From Candidatus Aerophobota bacterium (lineage in GTDB: Bacteria; Aerophobota; Aerophobia; Aerophobales; B3-G15): DNA of 17,156 nt. The stretch lies in assembly GCA_011372105.1 (NCBI GenBank), contig DRTT01000013.1, positions 1 to 17,156 of the forward strand. Reading direction: 5' to 3'. Positions 1 to 8,855 of the stretch are shown here, in pieces. A program made the translations under genes and the position numbers. The notes beneath the pieces are model-generated. The model made no database searches. It was not told the DNA's origin and saw nothing but the letters and a program-made list of their open reading frames with translations. How positions within the stretch are numbered: position 1 is the stretch's first letter; each line of letters starts with the position of its first letter.

Positions 1-171
1 GTTTTATTTGACAGATTTTGAGCTTTAATTATGCTAATATTCCATCTTGCTATACCTGTGTTGAGCTTTTTTTAACCTGAAAAGGTAAAAACTTAAGAAA
101 AATAGCCCTAATAATTTATAAAGTGAAGTTTGAAGCTATGATGCATTATATAAAGTTGTTAATGAAAAAAG
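1..171. other. upstream region of reverse gyrase, no gene
   Basis: AT-rich stretch before the reverse gyrase start. No reading frame of note is seen. An in-frame stop (TGA at 163-165) lies just before the ATG at 172, so the reverse gyrase cannot start further upstream. No Shine-Dalgarno-like sequence precedes that ATG; the bases before it are A-rich. The only recognisable signal is the promoter candidate at 8-35. Confidence 0.6.
8..35 (+). promoter_or_regulatory. possible sigma-70-like promoter upstream of rgy
   Basis: A perfect TTGACA (8-13) is followed after 16 bases by TATGCT (30-35). The same -10 variant, TATGCT, occurs in the candidate promoter of the URO-D-like gene. It would start a transcript near 42, leaving a leader of about 130 nt before the reverse gyrase ATG. 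It could serve rgy or an unseen element, and its assignment to rgy rests only on position. Confidence 0.35.
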
Positions 172-3100
172 ATGGTACCAGTTATCTATCAAAATTTGTG
201 TAGCATCTGCGGGAAAGACTTGACCTACCGGGAGATTGAGAAGAAGCTCTGCCATATAAAACAAGAACCTTTCTTTTCCTCTTTTTTTGATCTAAGAGAG
301 AAAAAATTAGAAAAACTTTTTGAAGTTCTTGTCGGCAAGCCAAGGAACCTCCAGAAAATGTGGATTAAAAGACTGATAAAAGGGGAAAGTTTTGCCGCAA
401 CTGCACCAACTGGTATTGGGAAAACAAGTTTTGGTCTTGTCTCCAGTATCTTTTTTGCTACGGAGGGAAAGAAAAGTTATATTATAATGCCCACCACTAT
501 TTTATTGCAGCAATCTGTGGATGAGCTTAAAAGATATGGAGAAAAACTGAAAAAATGCAATTTTTTTAACCATGGGAAAACACCTGTAGTTATTTTTTAT
601 CATAGCGATATGAAAAAAACAGAGAAGGAGAAATTCCAGCAAATCTTAAAAAAGGAAAATTACGATATTCTTCTCACCACATCTCAATTTTTGAACAGAA
701 ATTTTGAAAAAATAAAGCATATGCATTTTGATTTCATATTTGTGGATGATGTGGATGCCATTTTGAAAGCCTCTCAAAATGTGGAAAAGGTGATTTATCT
801 TTTGGGCTTCAAAAAGGAAGATGAACAATGGAGGGGAAAACAAAGGGGAATTATGATGGTTTCCACTGCTACTGTAAAAAAGGGCAAAGCGACACAGCTT
901 TTTCGTAAACTTTTAAATTTTGATGTTGGCTCATCTTTTTTTACAATCAGGAATATTGAAGATATAAAACTTGATGAAGTTAACCTTGGTGTCGTAAAAG
1001 ATTTGTTGAGGAAAATGGGAGGTGGAGGAATTATCTATGCCCCGGATACTGATACAGCCGAGGAATATTACCTTTTTTTGAAGAACGAGTTTAAAATAGG
1101 TCTTATATCCGCAAAAAGTAGAAAGGATTATGAGCTTTTTGAGAATGGGAAACTTGATTACCTCATCGGAACATCTTATTATTACGGGACTCTTGTACGC
1201 GGTCTTGATTTACCTCACAGAATAAGGTATGTGGTGTTTACCGGTGCTCCTGTAGTCAGGGTAAAATTTGAGAAAATTACACCGAGGCTTTTAAAAATTT
1301 TAGCTTTTGCTTTCCGAAGAAATGAAAAAGTAAGAGAGTTTTTACCTTATCTTTCCCGTATCCACCAGTATCCTGATAAGAAAAATCAGTTAATAAAGCT
1401 CGTTGAAAAAGTACCCGAGCAAGAGAAACCAGAGGACCTGGTAGTAAGGAAAAATGAAATTATTTTCCCTGATATCAGAACCTACCTTCAGGCGTCAGGC
1501 AGATCTTCGAGATTAACAGTCAACGGTCTTGTTAAGGGGGCTTCTTTTTTGCTGGAGGGTGATCGGGGCATTCTTGATGCTTTTACCAGAAGAGCAAGGT
1601 ATTTCAATATAAATTTTAAAGATTATCATGAAATTGATTTTAAAAAACTTTGCCTGGAGATTGATAAAAGCCGCAGAGAAAAAGCAAAAAGTCAGGACTT
1701 GATCAGACCTGCACTATTTATTGTTGAAAGCCCCACCAAAGCAAAGACAATTGCACACTATTTTGGCAAACCAAGCGTTAAAATACTGAAAAATTCTGTT
1801 TTCTACGAAGTTGCAACAAATAATTACATTTTACTTGTAACAGCTTCTCTTGGTCATCTTGTTGATCTAACTCATGATAAAGAGTTTTATGGAGTGAAGG
1901 TAAACAATGAGTTTGTGCCCATTTACACCACCATTAAGCATTGTCAGAATTGCAAAAATCAATTTGTGATGGATGCAAAAAAGTGTCCAAAATGTGGTTC
2001 GGATAAAATTTTAGATTCCAGAGAGAGAATTGATTTTCTGAGAGAGCTTGCTTACCAGACAGAGTTTGTAATTGTTGCTACAGATCCGGATGCTGAAGGT
2101 GAAAAAATTGCCTGGGATATAAAGAACCTGTTAAATGGTATAGCTGAGGTAAAGAGGGCACATTTTCATGAGGTAACACAAAAAGCAATTTTAAGTGCCC
2201 TTCTTAACCTCAGGGAGGTAAATGAAGAACAGGTCAAAGCACAGCTTGTGCGAAGAATTGAGGATAGGTGGATTGGTTTTGTCTTTTCTCGTAAACTCTG
2301 GGAAGTATTCAACAGGAGGGAGCTTTCGACCGGTCGGGTTCAAACTCCTGTTCTTGGATGGGTAATACAGCAGGAGAAAAAATTTAAAAAGAAGAAAAAA
2401 GTAGCTTTTGTGCCTGATTTAAGTTTATATCTCGAAGGAGTGGAGGAAAAAGAAATTGAGCTGGTTATAGAAGTTCTGGAAAAAAGGGAAGAAATGAAAG
2501 TTCCCTTCCCTCCCTATAGCACAGATGAAATGCTGAAGGATTCAAACAATATTTTAAAGTTAAATTCTGACAAAGTTATGAGACTTGCTCAGGATTTATT
2601 TGAAAATGGTCTTATTACTTATCACCGCACAGATTCAACTTTTGTGAGTGATACTGGCTTAGAGATTGCTCAGGAGTATCTGGGTCCTGATTTCAAACCA
2701 CGAGACTGGTTCTTCACTCAGTCAGCCCATGAGTGTATTCGTCCCACAAAACCCTGGGATAAATTCACTCTTCAGAGGATGGCTTATGAGGGATGGTTTG
2801 CAGGGAGATTAACCCCGGATCATTTTGCACTGTATGACTTAATTTTTCGCAGATTTATGGCAAGTCAGTGTAAAGAGTTTTCAGTTGAGATACACTGCTA
2901 CAGGATAGGTTACAAAGATAGAACTTTAACTGAGGAGAGAATTGTTAAAGCTGAGGGTAAATCTTATCAGTTATATAGAAGTGTGAGAATGGAAAAAGAG
3001 CTTCCTGCAGGAAGGAATAGATATACCGTAGAGATTCGGGTTTTGCCAGAAGGTTACCCCTTTACTCAGGCAGACCTTGTAAGGCTGATGAAGGAGAGAG

Positions 3101-3363
3101 CAATTGGTCGTCCTTCAACCTATGCTGCAGTCATACAGAAACTTTTTGCTCGAAAATACGTTATTGAGAGAAAAAGATTTATCTTCTCCACCAAGCTGGG
3201 GCGCCAGGTTTATAGTTATATGCTGGATAACTTCGCAGAATTTGTCAATGAGGAAAGAACAAGAAAATTACTGGAAAAGATGGACAAAATTGAAAAAACC
3301 GAGTGTGATTACAAGAAAGCCCTCGAGGAACTTTACAAAGAAATAAAATCCGTTATAATGTAA
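172..3363 (+). CDS. rgy: reverse gyrase
   Basis: ATP-dependent topoisomerase that introduces positive supercoils into DNA, a hallmark enzyme of (hyper)thermophiles. Two fused halves are visible. The N-terminal helicase-like half has Walker A APTGIGKTS (78-86), motif II DDVD (192-195), motif III STAT (231-234) and motif VI ASGRSSR (441-447). The C-terminal type IA topoisomerase half has the Toprim start FIVESPTKAK (517-525, acidic E519), TDPDAEGEK (637-645), STGRVQTPVL (719-728), and LITYHRTDS with the presumed catalytic Tyr817. A four-Cys zinc finger (C591, C594, C605, C608) sits inside the Toprim region. The N-terminal zinc finger seems incomplete: C10, C13 and C27 are present, but the fourth position is Lys30. 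Length is close to the usual 1100-1200 residues. It is first gene of an operon with an HTH protein and a KaiC-like ATPase; the HTH gene starts 6 nt after its stop. ATG 172 is the earliest possible start. Confidence 0.97.
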   Translation: MVPVIYQNLCSICGKDLTYREIEKKLCHIKQEPFFSSFFDLREKKLEKLFEVLVGKPRNLQKMWIKRLIKGESFAATAPTGIGKTSFGLVSSIFFATEGKKSYIIMPTTILLQQSVDELKRYGEKLKKCNFFNHGKTPVVIFYHSDMKKTEKEKFQQILKKENYDILLTTSQFLNRNFEKIKHMHFDFIFVDDVDAILKASQNVEKVIYLLGFKKEDEQWRGKQRGIMMVSTATVKKGKATQLFRKLLNFDVGSSFFTIRNIEDIKLDEVNLGVVKDLLRKMGGGGIIYAPDTDTAEEYYLFLKNEFKIGLISAKSRKDYELFENGKLDYLIGTSYYYGTLVRGLDLPHRIRYVVFTGAPVVRVKFEKITPRLLKILAFAFRRNEKVREFLPYLSRIHQYPDKKNQLIKLVEKVPEQEKPEDLVVRKNEIIFPDIRTYLQASGRSSRLTVNGLVKGASFLLEGDRGILDAFTRRARYFNINFKDYHEIDFKKLCLEIDKSRREKAKSQDLIRPALFIVESPTKAKTIAHYFGKPSVKILKNSVFYEVATNNYILLVTASLGHLVDLTHDKEFYGVKVNNEFVPIYTTIKHCQNCKNQFVMDAKKCPKCGSDKILDSRERIDFLRELAYQTEFVIVATDPDAEGEKIAWDIKNLLNGIAEVKRAHFHEVTQKAILSALLNLREVNEEQVKAQLVRRIEDRWIGFVFSRKLWEVFNRRELSTGRVQTPVLGWVIQQEKKFKKKKKVAFVPDLSLYLEGVEEKEIELVIEVLEKREEMKVPFPPYSTDEMLKDSNNILKLNSDKVMRLAQDLFENGLITYHRTDSTFVSDTGLEIAQEYLGPDFKPRDWFFTQSAHECIRPTKPWDKFTLQRMAYEGWFAGRLTPDHFALYDLIFRRFMASQCKEFSVEIHCYRIGYKDRTLTEERIVKAEGKSYQLYRSVRMEKELPAGRNRYTVEIRVLPEGYPFTQADLVRLMKERAIGRPSTYAAVIQKLFARKYVIERKRFIFSTKLGRQVYSYMLDNFAEFVNEERTRKLLEKMDKIEKTECDYKKALEELYKEIKSVIM

Positions 3364-3369
3364 CCCGCA

Positions 3370-4011
3370 ATGAAAGTTGAGCTTGAGCCAGTAGAGGTTA
3401 ATCCGGATCCTGTAGTTTTGAGGGTTTTCCTGAAGTCCATAGAACTTTTAGGTGGGCTCAGAAAACTGGCAGAGTTTAGAGCTTTAACCTGGCTTCCCTC
3501 AATTGCAAGAGCAGCTTATGCGGTGGTTCTTAAAGAAGAATTTAACAGGACAGAGGAGGAGATTGCCAGAGAAATTGGACTTGCGCATCAGTCTGTGAGA
3601 AATATACTAAGAGCCGACAGTAACGCTGCCCTTGAAAAAATAAGAAGAGAGAAGGAATTTCTTGAAACTGAAGGAAAAGAACCCAAGGTCCATACGGCAG
3701 GTGGAATTGTCAAACTCGCCTATAAATTGATAAGGGAAGGGGAGGAAGAATCAAAGCTTTTTGTGGAATTTTCCTCTCAGGTTCTTGAAGCTCTTTCTGA
3801 AGAAGTACCCTGGGCTTACATTCTTCTTAAAGCAATAAAAGAAAAAGGTATTGAATTTCCCATCTCAGGTAAAGAGGAAATTATAAGTAAACTTGGAGAT
3901 GTCAGGATAAAAAAGAAAAGTCTTGCAAAAATTGCCGAAAAATTACCCTATCCCATTAACAACCCTGCCTTCCTGCTCAGGGAAGTTAAAAAGGTATTGG
4001 ATCAGGATTAA
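3370..4011 (+). CDS. HTH regulator of the near-KaiC type
   Basis: A 213-residue soluble protein, 6 nt after rgy and overlapping the KaiC-like gene by one base (TAATG). Residues about 60-82 form a plausible helix-turn-helix, with the core EEEIAREIGLAHQSVRNIL, resembling HTH domains of sigma-like or resolvase-type regulators. The rest is charged and helical, with no membrane segment. From family knowledge, a regulatory domain of this kind (near_KaiC, TIGR03879) is encoded directly before KaiC-like ATPases, mostly in archaea; the order and tight coupling here fit that pattern. The likely role is DNA binding or signalling together with the ATPase. The target is unknown, and autoregulation of the rgy operon is only a guess. 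No good Shine-Dalgarno precedes the ATG, so translation may be coupled to rgy. Confidence 0.7.
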   Translation: MKVELEPVEVNPDPVVLRVFLKSIELLGGLRKLAEFRALTWLPSIARAAYAVVLKEEFNRTEEEIAREIGLAHQSVRNILRADSNAALEKIRREKEFLETEGKEPKVHTAGGIVKLAYKLIREGEEESKLFVEFSSQVLEALSEEVPWAYILLKAIKEKGIEFPISGKEEIISKLGDVRIKKKSLAKIAEKLPYPINNPAFLLREVKKVLDQD

Positions 4012-4898
4012 TGGACGAGCAAGATTTAAGGGAAGAAGGGTACAGAAAACCTCAGGTAATTGAAGAGGGAATACTGAAAGGTGGAGAGGCTCTCAAGGAG
4101 GCTCCCTGTATATATGGTGTTCCAACCGGAGTTGAAGGGCTTGATGAATTGTTCTTTACCACCCAGGTAAAAAATAAAAAAGTGGTGAAAAAACCACTTG
4201 GTGGTATTCCCGCCTTCACTGTGTTTAATGTAACAGGCTCCTCAGATACCGGAAAGACTTTGCTTGTTGAGCAATTTACAGTCAGGCAGGTGGCTGACGG
4301 CAGGAAAGTTGCTTTTATTACGGTAGAGACACCTTCTCCTTTTGTTGCTATCTCTCTGCGAGAAAGAGCAAAAGCTATGGGTGTAGAATTTGACGAGATT
4401 GAGGAGAATATTGTTTTAATTGACGCGGCTTCTCACACATCTCTCAGAGAAAATATACCAAATCTTCTTGCAACACTTGCCTATGCTATTAAAAACTATC
4501 AGGTGAAATTTACCATTATTGATTCTGTAACAGGCCTTTACGAACATAAGGAAATGCTTGCTCGTGTAGTAATCAGGCAACTTTTTAATTTTATGAAGAA
4601 GTGGCATCAAACCGCTCTCTTTGTTTCTCAAAAAAGATCAGGCCATGAAGAGTTGACAGCTGAGGCGGCGGGTGGATACGCAGTAGGACATATAGTGGAT
4701 GGCACGATGGTTCTTGCAAAGCAACTGATAATGACTCAGTACGGTGCAAAAATATTTGGCAGGCCCCCGGGAGACATAGTTAGACTGTTTCGGATAGATG
4801 GTTGTAGAATGTGTGGACATGATACGCGCACCTTTTTTATGGAAATAACAGAAACCGGGCTTTTAAAGATAAAACAGCCCCTCACCCCGCATGGATAA
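4011..4898 (+). CDS. KaiC/RadA-like RecA-superfamily ATPase
   Basis: Single RecA-fold ATPase domain of 295 residues. Walker A is GSSDTGKT (76-83), a glutamate lies in the VETP segment (E106), and Walker B is TIIDSV (168-173, Asp171). The KaiC-like core begins at GVPTGVEGLDELF (36-48). The C-terminal part carries a CRMC pair (C265, C268) that could bind zinc. It has only one ATPase domain, so it is not a circadian KaiC, which has two. It resembles the single-domain KaiC_arch group of signalling or regulatory ATPases, and RadA/Sms-like proteins are the alternative. It starts on the last base of the HTH gene stop, so the two are probably co-translated and act as partners. Its place behind reverse gyrase suggests a link to DNA topology or heat response, which is inference. 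Confidence 0.8.
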   Translation: MDEQDLREEGYRKPQVIEEGILKGGEALKEAPCIYGVPTGVEGLDELFFTTQVKNKKVVKKPLGGIPAFTVFNVTGSSDTGKTLLVEQFTVRQVADGRKVAFITVETPSPFVAISLRERAKAMGVEFDEIEENIVLIDAASHTSLRENIPNLLATLAYAIKNYQVKFTIIDSVTGLYEHKEMLARVVIRQLFNFMKKWHQTALFVSQKRSGHEELTAEAAGGYAVGHIVDGTMVLAKQLIMTQYGAKIFGRPPGDIVRLFRIDGCRMCGHDTRTFFMEITETGLLKIKQPLTPHG

Positions 4899-5108
4899 AT
4901 TTCCTCTTGAAGCCATTTTAAGTGAACCAACCCAGAATCTTGTGGTAACTTGATACTTTAAACCCAAAATGGTTATTTTACCTTTGAAACCGGAACTGTA
5001 GGTAAAAAAGATAAAATTTACCAGAAGGAATTTGTATCTGGGACGCCTTTTAAAAAAGGAAGTATTGATACCCTTAAAGATCTTTTCAGATTCACTGAAA
5101 GATTGTAA
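4891..5108 (+). pseudogene. remnant of a frameshifted small gene after the KaiC-like gene
   Basis: ATG 4891 overlaps the KaiC-like stop codon, the tight spacing expected of a real next gene. Its frame reads MDKFPLEAILSEPTQNLVVT and then stops at 4951-4953. A different frame is open from 4962 to 5105 without a start codon and has protein-like composition, with GYFTFETGTVG near its start and DTLKDLFRFTERL before the TAA at 5106. Joined by frameshifts around 4945-4962, they would give one protein of about 70 residues. I do not recognise the family. No membrane segment or metal-binding pattern is seen. It may instead be two unrelated chance frames, or sequencing errors in an intact gene. Confidence 0.4.
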
Positions 5109-5114
5109 GAGTTG

Positions 5115-5216
5115 ATGCAGATAGGGTTTTCTTGCAAGAGATGTAAAAAAACGAGAAAAAGCAGTATGTCTTTTTGGCTGGTAGTTACCTCACAAGAGAA
5201 TTTTAAGGGGGGATAA
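5115..5216 (+). CDS. possible 33-residue peptide with a CxxC pair
   Basis: Short frame from ATG 5115 to TAA 5214-5216, ending one base before the SHOCT gene start. It encodes 33 residues, including CKRC near the start and a mostly basic first half. It lies in the same frame as the open stretch that ends at 5106, so it could also be part of that decayed gene. The upstream site (TAAGAG) is poor and no homologous family comes to mind. It may well be chance. Confidence 0.15.
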   Translation: MQIGFSCKRCKKTRKSSMSFWLVVTSQENFKGG

Positions 5217-5217
5217 A

Positions 5218-5538
5218 ATGAAAAAATTGATTTTACTTTTAGCGACAATTTTAACTTGGCCAGCTTTTACTTTAGCTTTTGCTAATAGTAATGATGATTG
5301 GTATATGGGCGAATGGGGACATATGATGGGAGGAACAGTTATGTGGGTAATATTTCCTGTTATTGTACTGATTGTGCTGGGTTTTGTGATTTATTTTATT
5401 TTACAAAGCTCAAGAGAGAAAAGCTCAGGTAGTCCATCAACAATGGAAACTCCGATGGATATTTTAAAGAAACGTTATGCCAAAGGTGAAATTACCAAAG
5501 AAGAATTTGACAGAATGAAAAAGGATTTGAAAAGTTAA
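5218..5538 (+). CDS. small membrane-anchored SHOCT-domain protein
   Basis: A 106-residue protein with a signal peptide at about 1-22 (Lys-rich start, then a hydrophobic core). It has a short outside segment with Trp, Met and His (GEWGHMMGG, 31-39), one transmembrane helix (about 41-63), a flexible linker, and a C-terminal SHOCT domain (about 79-105; core LKKRYAKGEITKEEFDRM). SHOCT domains are short oligomerisation-like modules often at the C-terminus of small membrane proteins. Similar proteins are frequent beside copper-handling genes, and here the next gene is a CopB-type ATPase. A strong site (AAGGGGGG, 5205-5212) precedes the ATG. The Met/His-rich exposed segment might touch copper, which is inference. 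Confidence 0.8.
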   Translation: MKKLILLLATILTWPAFTLAFANSNDDWYMGEWGHMMGGTVMWVIFPVIVLIVLGFVIYFILQSSREKSSGSPSTMETPMDILKKRYAKGEITKEEFDRMKKDLKS

Positions 5539-5597
5539 CTTAGGTAGGATGGGGAAAAGGTATAATAATTCACATAAAATACATCAGGAGAATGATT

Positions 5598-7589
5598 ATG
5601 AGGTACAACACCCACCATACAGTCCATAAATCAAGAGCTGAGCATTATAATAGTCATGCTCACATGGTTCTTGATTTTAAAAAGAGGTTTTTGGTATCTC
5701 TCTTAATTACAATACCTGTTCTTTTCCTTTCGCCCATGATTCAAAACTTTCTTGGCCTTAACATACGATTTTGGGGGGATTTCTACCTTCTTTTTACACT
5801 TTCCTCCTTTGTTTTCCTCTATGGAGGATATCCATTTCTAAAGGGATTTCTTAATGAGATAAAATCATCAAGACCTGGAATGATGACTCTTATTGCTGTT
5901 GCTATCACAACTGCTTACCTTTACAGCAGTGCTGTAGTCTTTGGTCTTGAAGGAAAAGTGTTTTACTGGGAACTTGTTACTCTTATTGATATTATGCTCC
6001 TTGGACACTGGATTGAGATGAAGTCAATTATGGGTGCTTCAAGAGCACTGGAGGAACTTGCAAAACTTATGCCCTCTGATGCTCATAAACTTATGGATGA
6101 TGGGAGTGTAAAGGATGTGCCTGTAGAAGAGCTTAGGGTGGGTGACAGAGTTATTGTAAGACCTGGAGAGAAAATACCAGCAGATGGCAAAGTTGTTGAT
6201 GGCGAAACATCGGTTAATGAATCTATGTTAACGGGAGAATCAAGGCCTGTGAATAAAAAGTCAGGCGATAAGGTTATAGGAGGAGCAATTAACGGCGAAG
6301 GGTCAGTTTTAGTGGAGATTGAGAAGATGGGCAAGGATTCTTTTCTCTCGCAGGTTATTGAACTTACCAGGCAAGCACAGGAGAGTAAATCAAAGACTCA
6401 GGATCTGGCAAACAGGGCAGCTTTATGGCTTACTATTATAGCCTTATCGGGAGGAGTGATAACACTTTTTTTATGGCTTGTAATGCTGAATAAAGATTTT
6501 GCTTTTGCTCTTGAGCGAACAGTCACAGTGATGGTCATCACCTGCCCTCATGCTCTCGGCCTTGCAGTTCCCCTGGTAATTGCTGTCTCAACTGCTATTT
6601 CCGCAAAAAATGGACTTCTTGTAAGAAACCGTATTGCCTTTGAAAAGGCAAAAGATATCCAGGCGATTATCTTTGATAAGACAGGGACACTCACTCAAGG
6701 GAAGTTTGGCGTTACAGATGTTGTAGTTTTGAGGAAAAACCTTGATAGAGACAAGCTTTTAAAATACGCAGCCTCGATAGAAACTCATTCTGAGCACCCT
6801 ATTGCTCGAGGGATTGTTACAGCCTCCAAAGGTACCTTTTCTGTTGAAGAATTCAGAGCCATTCCAGGAAAAGGAGCAGAGGGAAAAGTTAACGGTAAAG
6901 ATATTAAAGTTGTAAGTATAGGATATCTTAGAGAAAATAACATGCCACTTCCTGGTGAGATTATTGAAGATCTTTCCTCGCAGGGGAAAACACTTGCGTT
7001 TTTTATCATGGATGGAGAAGTTTCCGGGATTATAGCACTTGCTGATATAATAAGACCTGAGTCAAAGAAGGCAATCTCCACATTGAAAGATATGGGAATA
7101 AGATGCATGATGCTTACAGGAGATAACAGGCAAGTTGCAAGGTGGGTAGCTGAGGAAGTTGAGCTTGATGAGTATTTTTCCGAAGTCTTGCCTGAGGAAA
7201 AAGTAGCCAAGGTGAAGGAAGTCCAATCGAGGGGATTTGTTGTTGCAATGACTGGTGACGGCGTTAACGATGCTCCAGCTCTTGCACAAGCCGATGTTGG
7301 TATTGCTGTTGGAGCGGGGACTGATGTTGCTGTGGAAACAGCAGACATTATCCTTGTGAGAAGTAATCCTCTTGATGTGGTGGCGATAATCTCTCTTGCG
7401 CGAGCAACCTATAGAAAGATGATACAAAATCTTGCCTGGGCAACAGGTTATAATGCTTTTGCTATACCTCTTGCCGCAGGAGTGCTGTACAGCCGTGGTA
7501 TACTTCTAAGTCCTGCAATAGGTGCAGTGTTTATGTCCCTGAGCACAGTAATTGTTGCTATTAATGCCCGATTTTTAAAGATTGCCTGA
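5598..7589 (+). CDS. copB: copper-exporting P1B-type ATPase, CopB-like
   Basis: Membrane pump using ATP to expel copper. It starts with a His-rich cytoplasmic tail instead of a CxxC metal-binding domain, and has the intramembrane CPH motif (C318-P319-H320, counted from ATG 5592), which defines the CopB (P1B-3) group. Other landmarks are TGES (214-217, actuator), DKTGTLT (362-368, phosphorylated Asp362), HP (402-403), TGD (509-511) and [11 protein letters not shown] (554-564). The late helices carry a YN pair (620-621) and MSLST (648-652), as in CopB proteins. Hydrophobic segments match the usual eight helices. An ATG at 5592 would add two residues, but the ribosome site AGGAG (5586-5590) is only 1 nt from it and an ideal 7 nt from ATG 5598, so I prefer 5598. 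It lies between the SHOCT gene and a DUF438/hemerythrin-like gene, in the same direction. CopB pumps move Cu(II) or Cu(I); silver is also possible. Confidence 0.93.
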   Translation: MRYNTHHTVHKSRAEHYNSHAHMVLDFKKRFLVSLLITIPVLFLSPMIQNFLGLNIRFWGDFYLLFTLSSFVFLYGGYPFLKGFLNEIKSSRPGMMTLIAVAITTAYLYSSAVVFGLEGKVFYWELVTLIDIMLLGHWIEMKSIMGASRALEELAKLMPSDAHKLMDDGSVKDVPVEELRVGDRVIVRPGEKIPADGKVVDGETSVNESMLTGESRPVNKKSGDKVIGGAINGEGSVLVEIEKMGKDSFLSQVIELTRQAQESKSKTQDLANRAALWLTIIALSGGVITLFLWLVMLNKDFAFALERTVTVMVITCPHALGLAVPLVIAVSTAISAKNGLLVRNRIAFEKAKDIQAIIFDKTGTLTQGKFGVTDVVVLRKNLDRDKLLKYAASIETHSEHPIARGIVTASKGTFSVEEFRAIPGKGAEGKVNGKDIKVVSIGYLRENNMPLPGEIIEDLSSQGKTLAFFIMDGEVSGIIALADIIRPESKKAISTLKDMGIRCMMLTGDNRQVARWVAEEVELDEYFSEVLPEEKVAKVKEVQSRGFVVAMTGDGVNDAPALAQADVGIAVGAGTDVAVETADIILVRSNPLDVVAIISLARATYRKMIQNLAWATGYNAFAIPLAAGVLYSRGILLSPAIGAVFMSLSTVIVAINARFLKIA

Positions 7590-7616
7590 AATAATTAAAG
7601 GGAGGTAAAAAAGAAA

Positions 7617-8849
7617 ATGAGCGAGCTTTTTGGTAAAAAGGAGGACCAGAAAAAAATTTTAAAGGAACTTATAAAGAGGCTGCATAAGGGTGAAGATATT
7701 GAGAGAATAAGAGAAGAATTCAAGAGAGTGCTGGTGGGTCTTTCGCCCGTTGATATTTCTATGGTAGAGGAGGAACTCATAAAAGAGGGTATACCAAGAG
7801 AAGAAATTCACAAGCTCTGTGATGTTCATCTCTCTCTTCTAAGAGATTTACTTGAGAAAGAGGAGGTTACGGTATTTCCAGGACATCCTGTCTATATTCT
7901 TATGGAAGAGCATAAAATTTTGCTTGATTTAGCTCAGAAACTTAAAGATGTTGCAAAGAAAATAAAACAGGAAAATATTGAATCCATGTCGGAAGAGGCA
8001 AAAGATTTAAATAACATCGTAAATTATCTTAAAGAATCAGAAAGCCATTATCTTCGTGAGGAAAATGTTCTCTTTCCTTACCTTGAAAAACACGGTGTAA
8101 CCCAACCTCCTGTAATTATGTGGATGGAACATGATAAGATAAGAGAGATTAAAAAAGAAATTTACAGGATTTTCGACCTCTGGAAAGAGATGAATTTCGA
8201 GGATTTTTCAGATAAACTGGAAGAAAAAGCGCTTCTTCTCCAGGAGACACTCTCAAACCATTTTTACAAGGAAAACAAAATTCTTTTTCCTACTGCCCTA
8301 AAGGTTATAGAAGAAAAAGAGTGGGAGGGGGTAAGAGAAGGATTTGATGAGCTTGGATATTGTTGTTTTACACCTGAGGATGCTAAGGTTCCTTTGCAAA
8401 AGAAAAAAGCGAAAGCAAAGGCTGGAGTAAAGGAAAAGGATAAAATTTTGTTTGAAACAGGGGAACTTTCGAGAAAGGAAATTGAGGCTATTTTTAACAA
8501 TCTGCCAGTTGATATAACTTTTGTGGATAGAGAGGATAAGGTTAGATATTTTAGCCAGACAAAAGATAGGGTCTTTCCAAGAACAAAGGCTATAATTGGA
8601 AGAGAAGTTCAAAAGTGTCATCCACAAAAGAGTGTCCATATAGTTAATAAAATTCTTGAGGATTTTAAAAGCGGAAAAAGAGATGTGGCAGAGTTCTGGA
8701 TTAATCTTGGAGAAAGGCTTATCTACATCAGATATTTTGCTGTGAAAGATGGAAGAGGGGATTATCTTGGATGCGTGGAAGTTACCCAGGATATAACAGA
8801 GATAAAAAAGATAGAAGGCGAAAGAAGAATATATGAGGAGGAAAGGTGA
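7617..8849 (+). CDS. DUF438 / hemerythrin-like (HHE) / PAS protein
   Basis: A soluble 410-residue protein with three parts. Residues 1-90 are a helical DUF438 domain. Residues about 88-225 are a hemerythrin-like four-helix domain with possible iron ligands H90, H99, H144, E148, H172, H215 and E219. After a Lys/Ala-rich linker (about 257-275), residues about 283-395 form a PAS domain with the conserved stretches YFSQTKDRVFPR and KCHPQKSVH. Such proteins are cytoplasmic and likely sense oxygen, NO or redox state through di-iron and perhaps heme. No output domain (kinase or cyclase) is attached. The gene begins 27 bp after copB behind a good site (AAGGGAGGT, 7598-7606), so it belongs to the same operon. 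A role in protecting or sensing redox stress caused by copper is inference. Confidence 0.85.
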   Translation: MSELFGKKEDQKKILKELIKRLHKGEDIERIREEFKRVLVGLSPVDISMVEEELIKEGIPREEIHKLCDVHLSLLRDLLEKEEVTVFPGHPVYILMEEHKILLDLAQKLKDVAKKIKQENIESMSEEAKDLNNIVNYLKESESHYLREENVLFPYLEKHGVTQPPVIMWMEHDKIREIKKEIYRIFDLWKEMNFEDFSDKLEEKALLLQETLSNHFYKENKILFPTALKVIEEKEWEGVREGFDELGYCCFTPEDAKVPLQKKKAKAKAGVKEKDKILFETGELSRKEIEAIFNNLPVDITFVDREDKVRYFSQTKDRVFPRTKAIIGREVQKCHPQKSVHIVNKILEDFKSGKRDVAEFWINLGERLIYIRYFAVKDGRGDYLGCVEVTQDITEIKKIEGERRIYEEER

Positions 8850-8855
8850 TCTAAT

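Noticed and set aside
4011..4898. KaiC-like gene as a circadian clock component
   Set aside because: Only one ATPase domain and no kaiA or kaiB nearby. It fits the single-domain regulatory KaiC group instead.
5532..5541. Perfect palindrome AAGTTAACTT at the end of the SHOCT gene, with TATAAT at 5561, as an internal copper operator/promoter
   Set aside because: No fitting -35 box at the right distance, and a 10-bp AT-rich palindrome is expected by chance in such DNA.
6785..7348. Long minus-strand frame (187 codons) opposite copB
   Set aside because: It is Ser/Thr/Pro-rich low-complexity sequence, the usual shadow of a conserved gene. CopB on the plus strand has all its motifs in this stretch.
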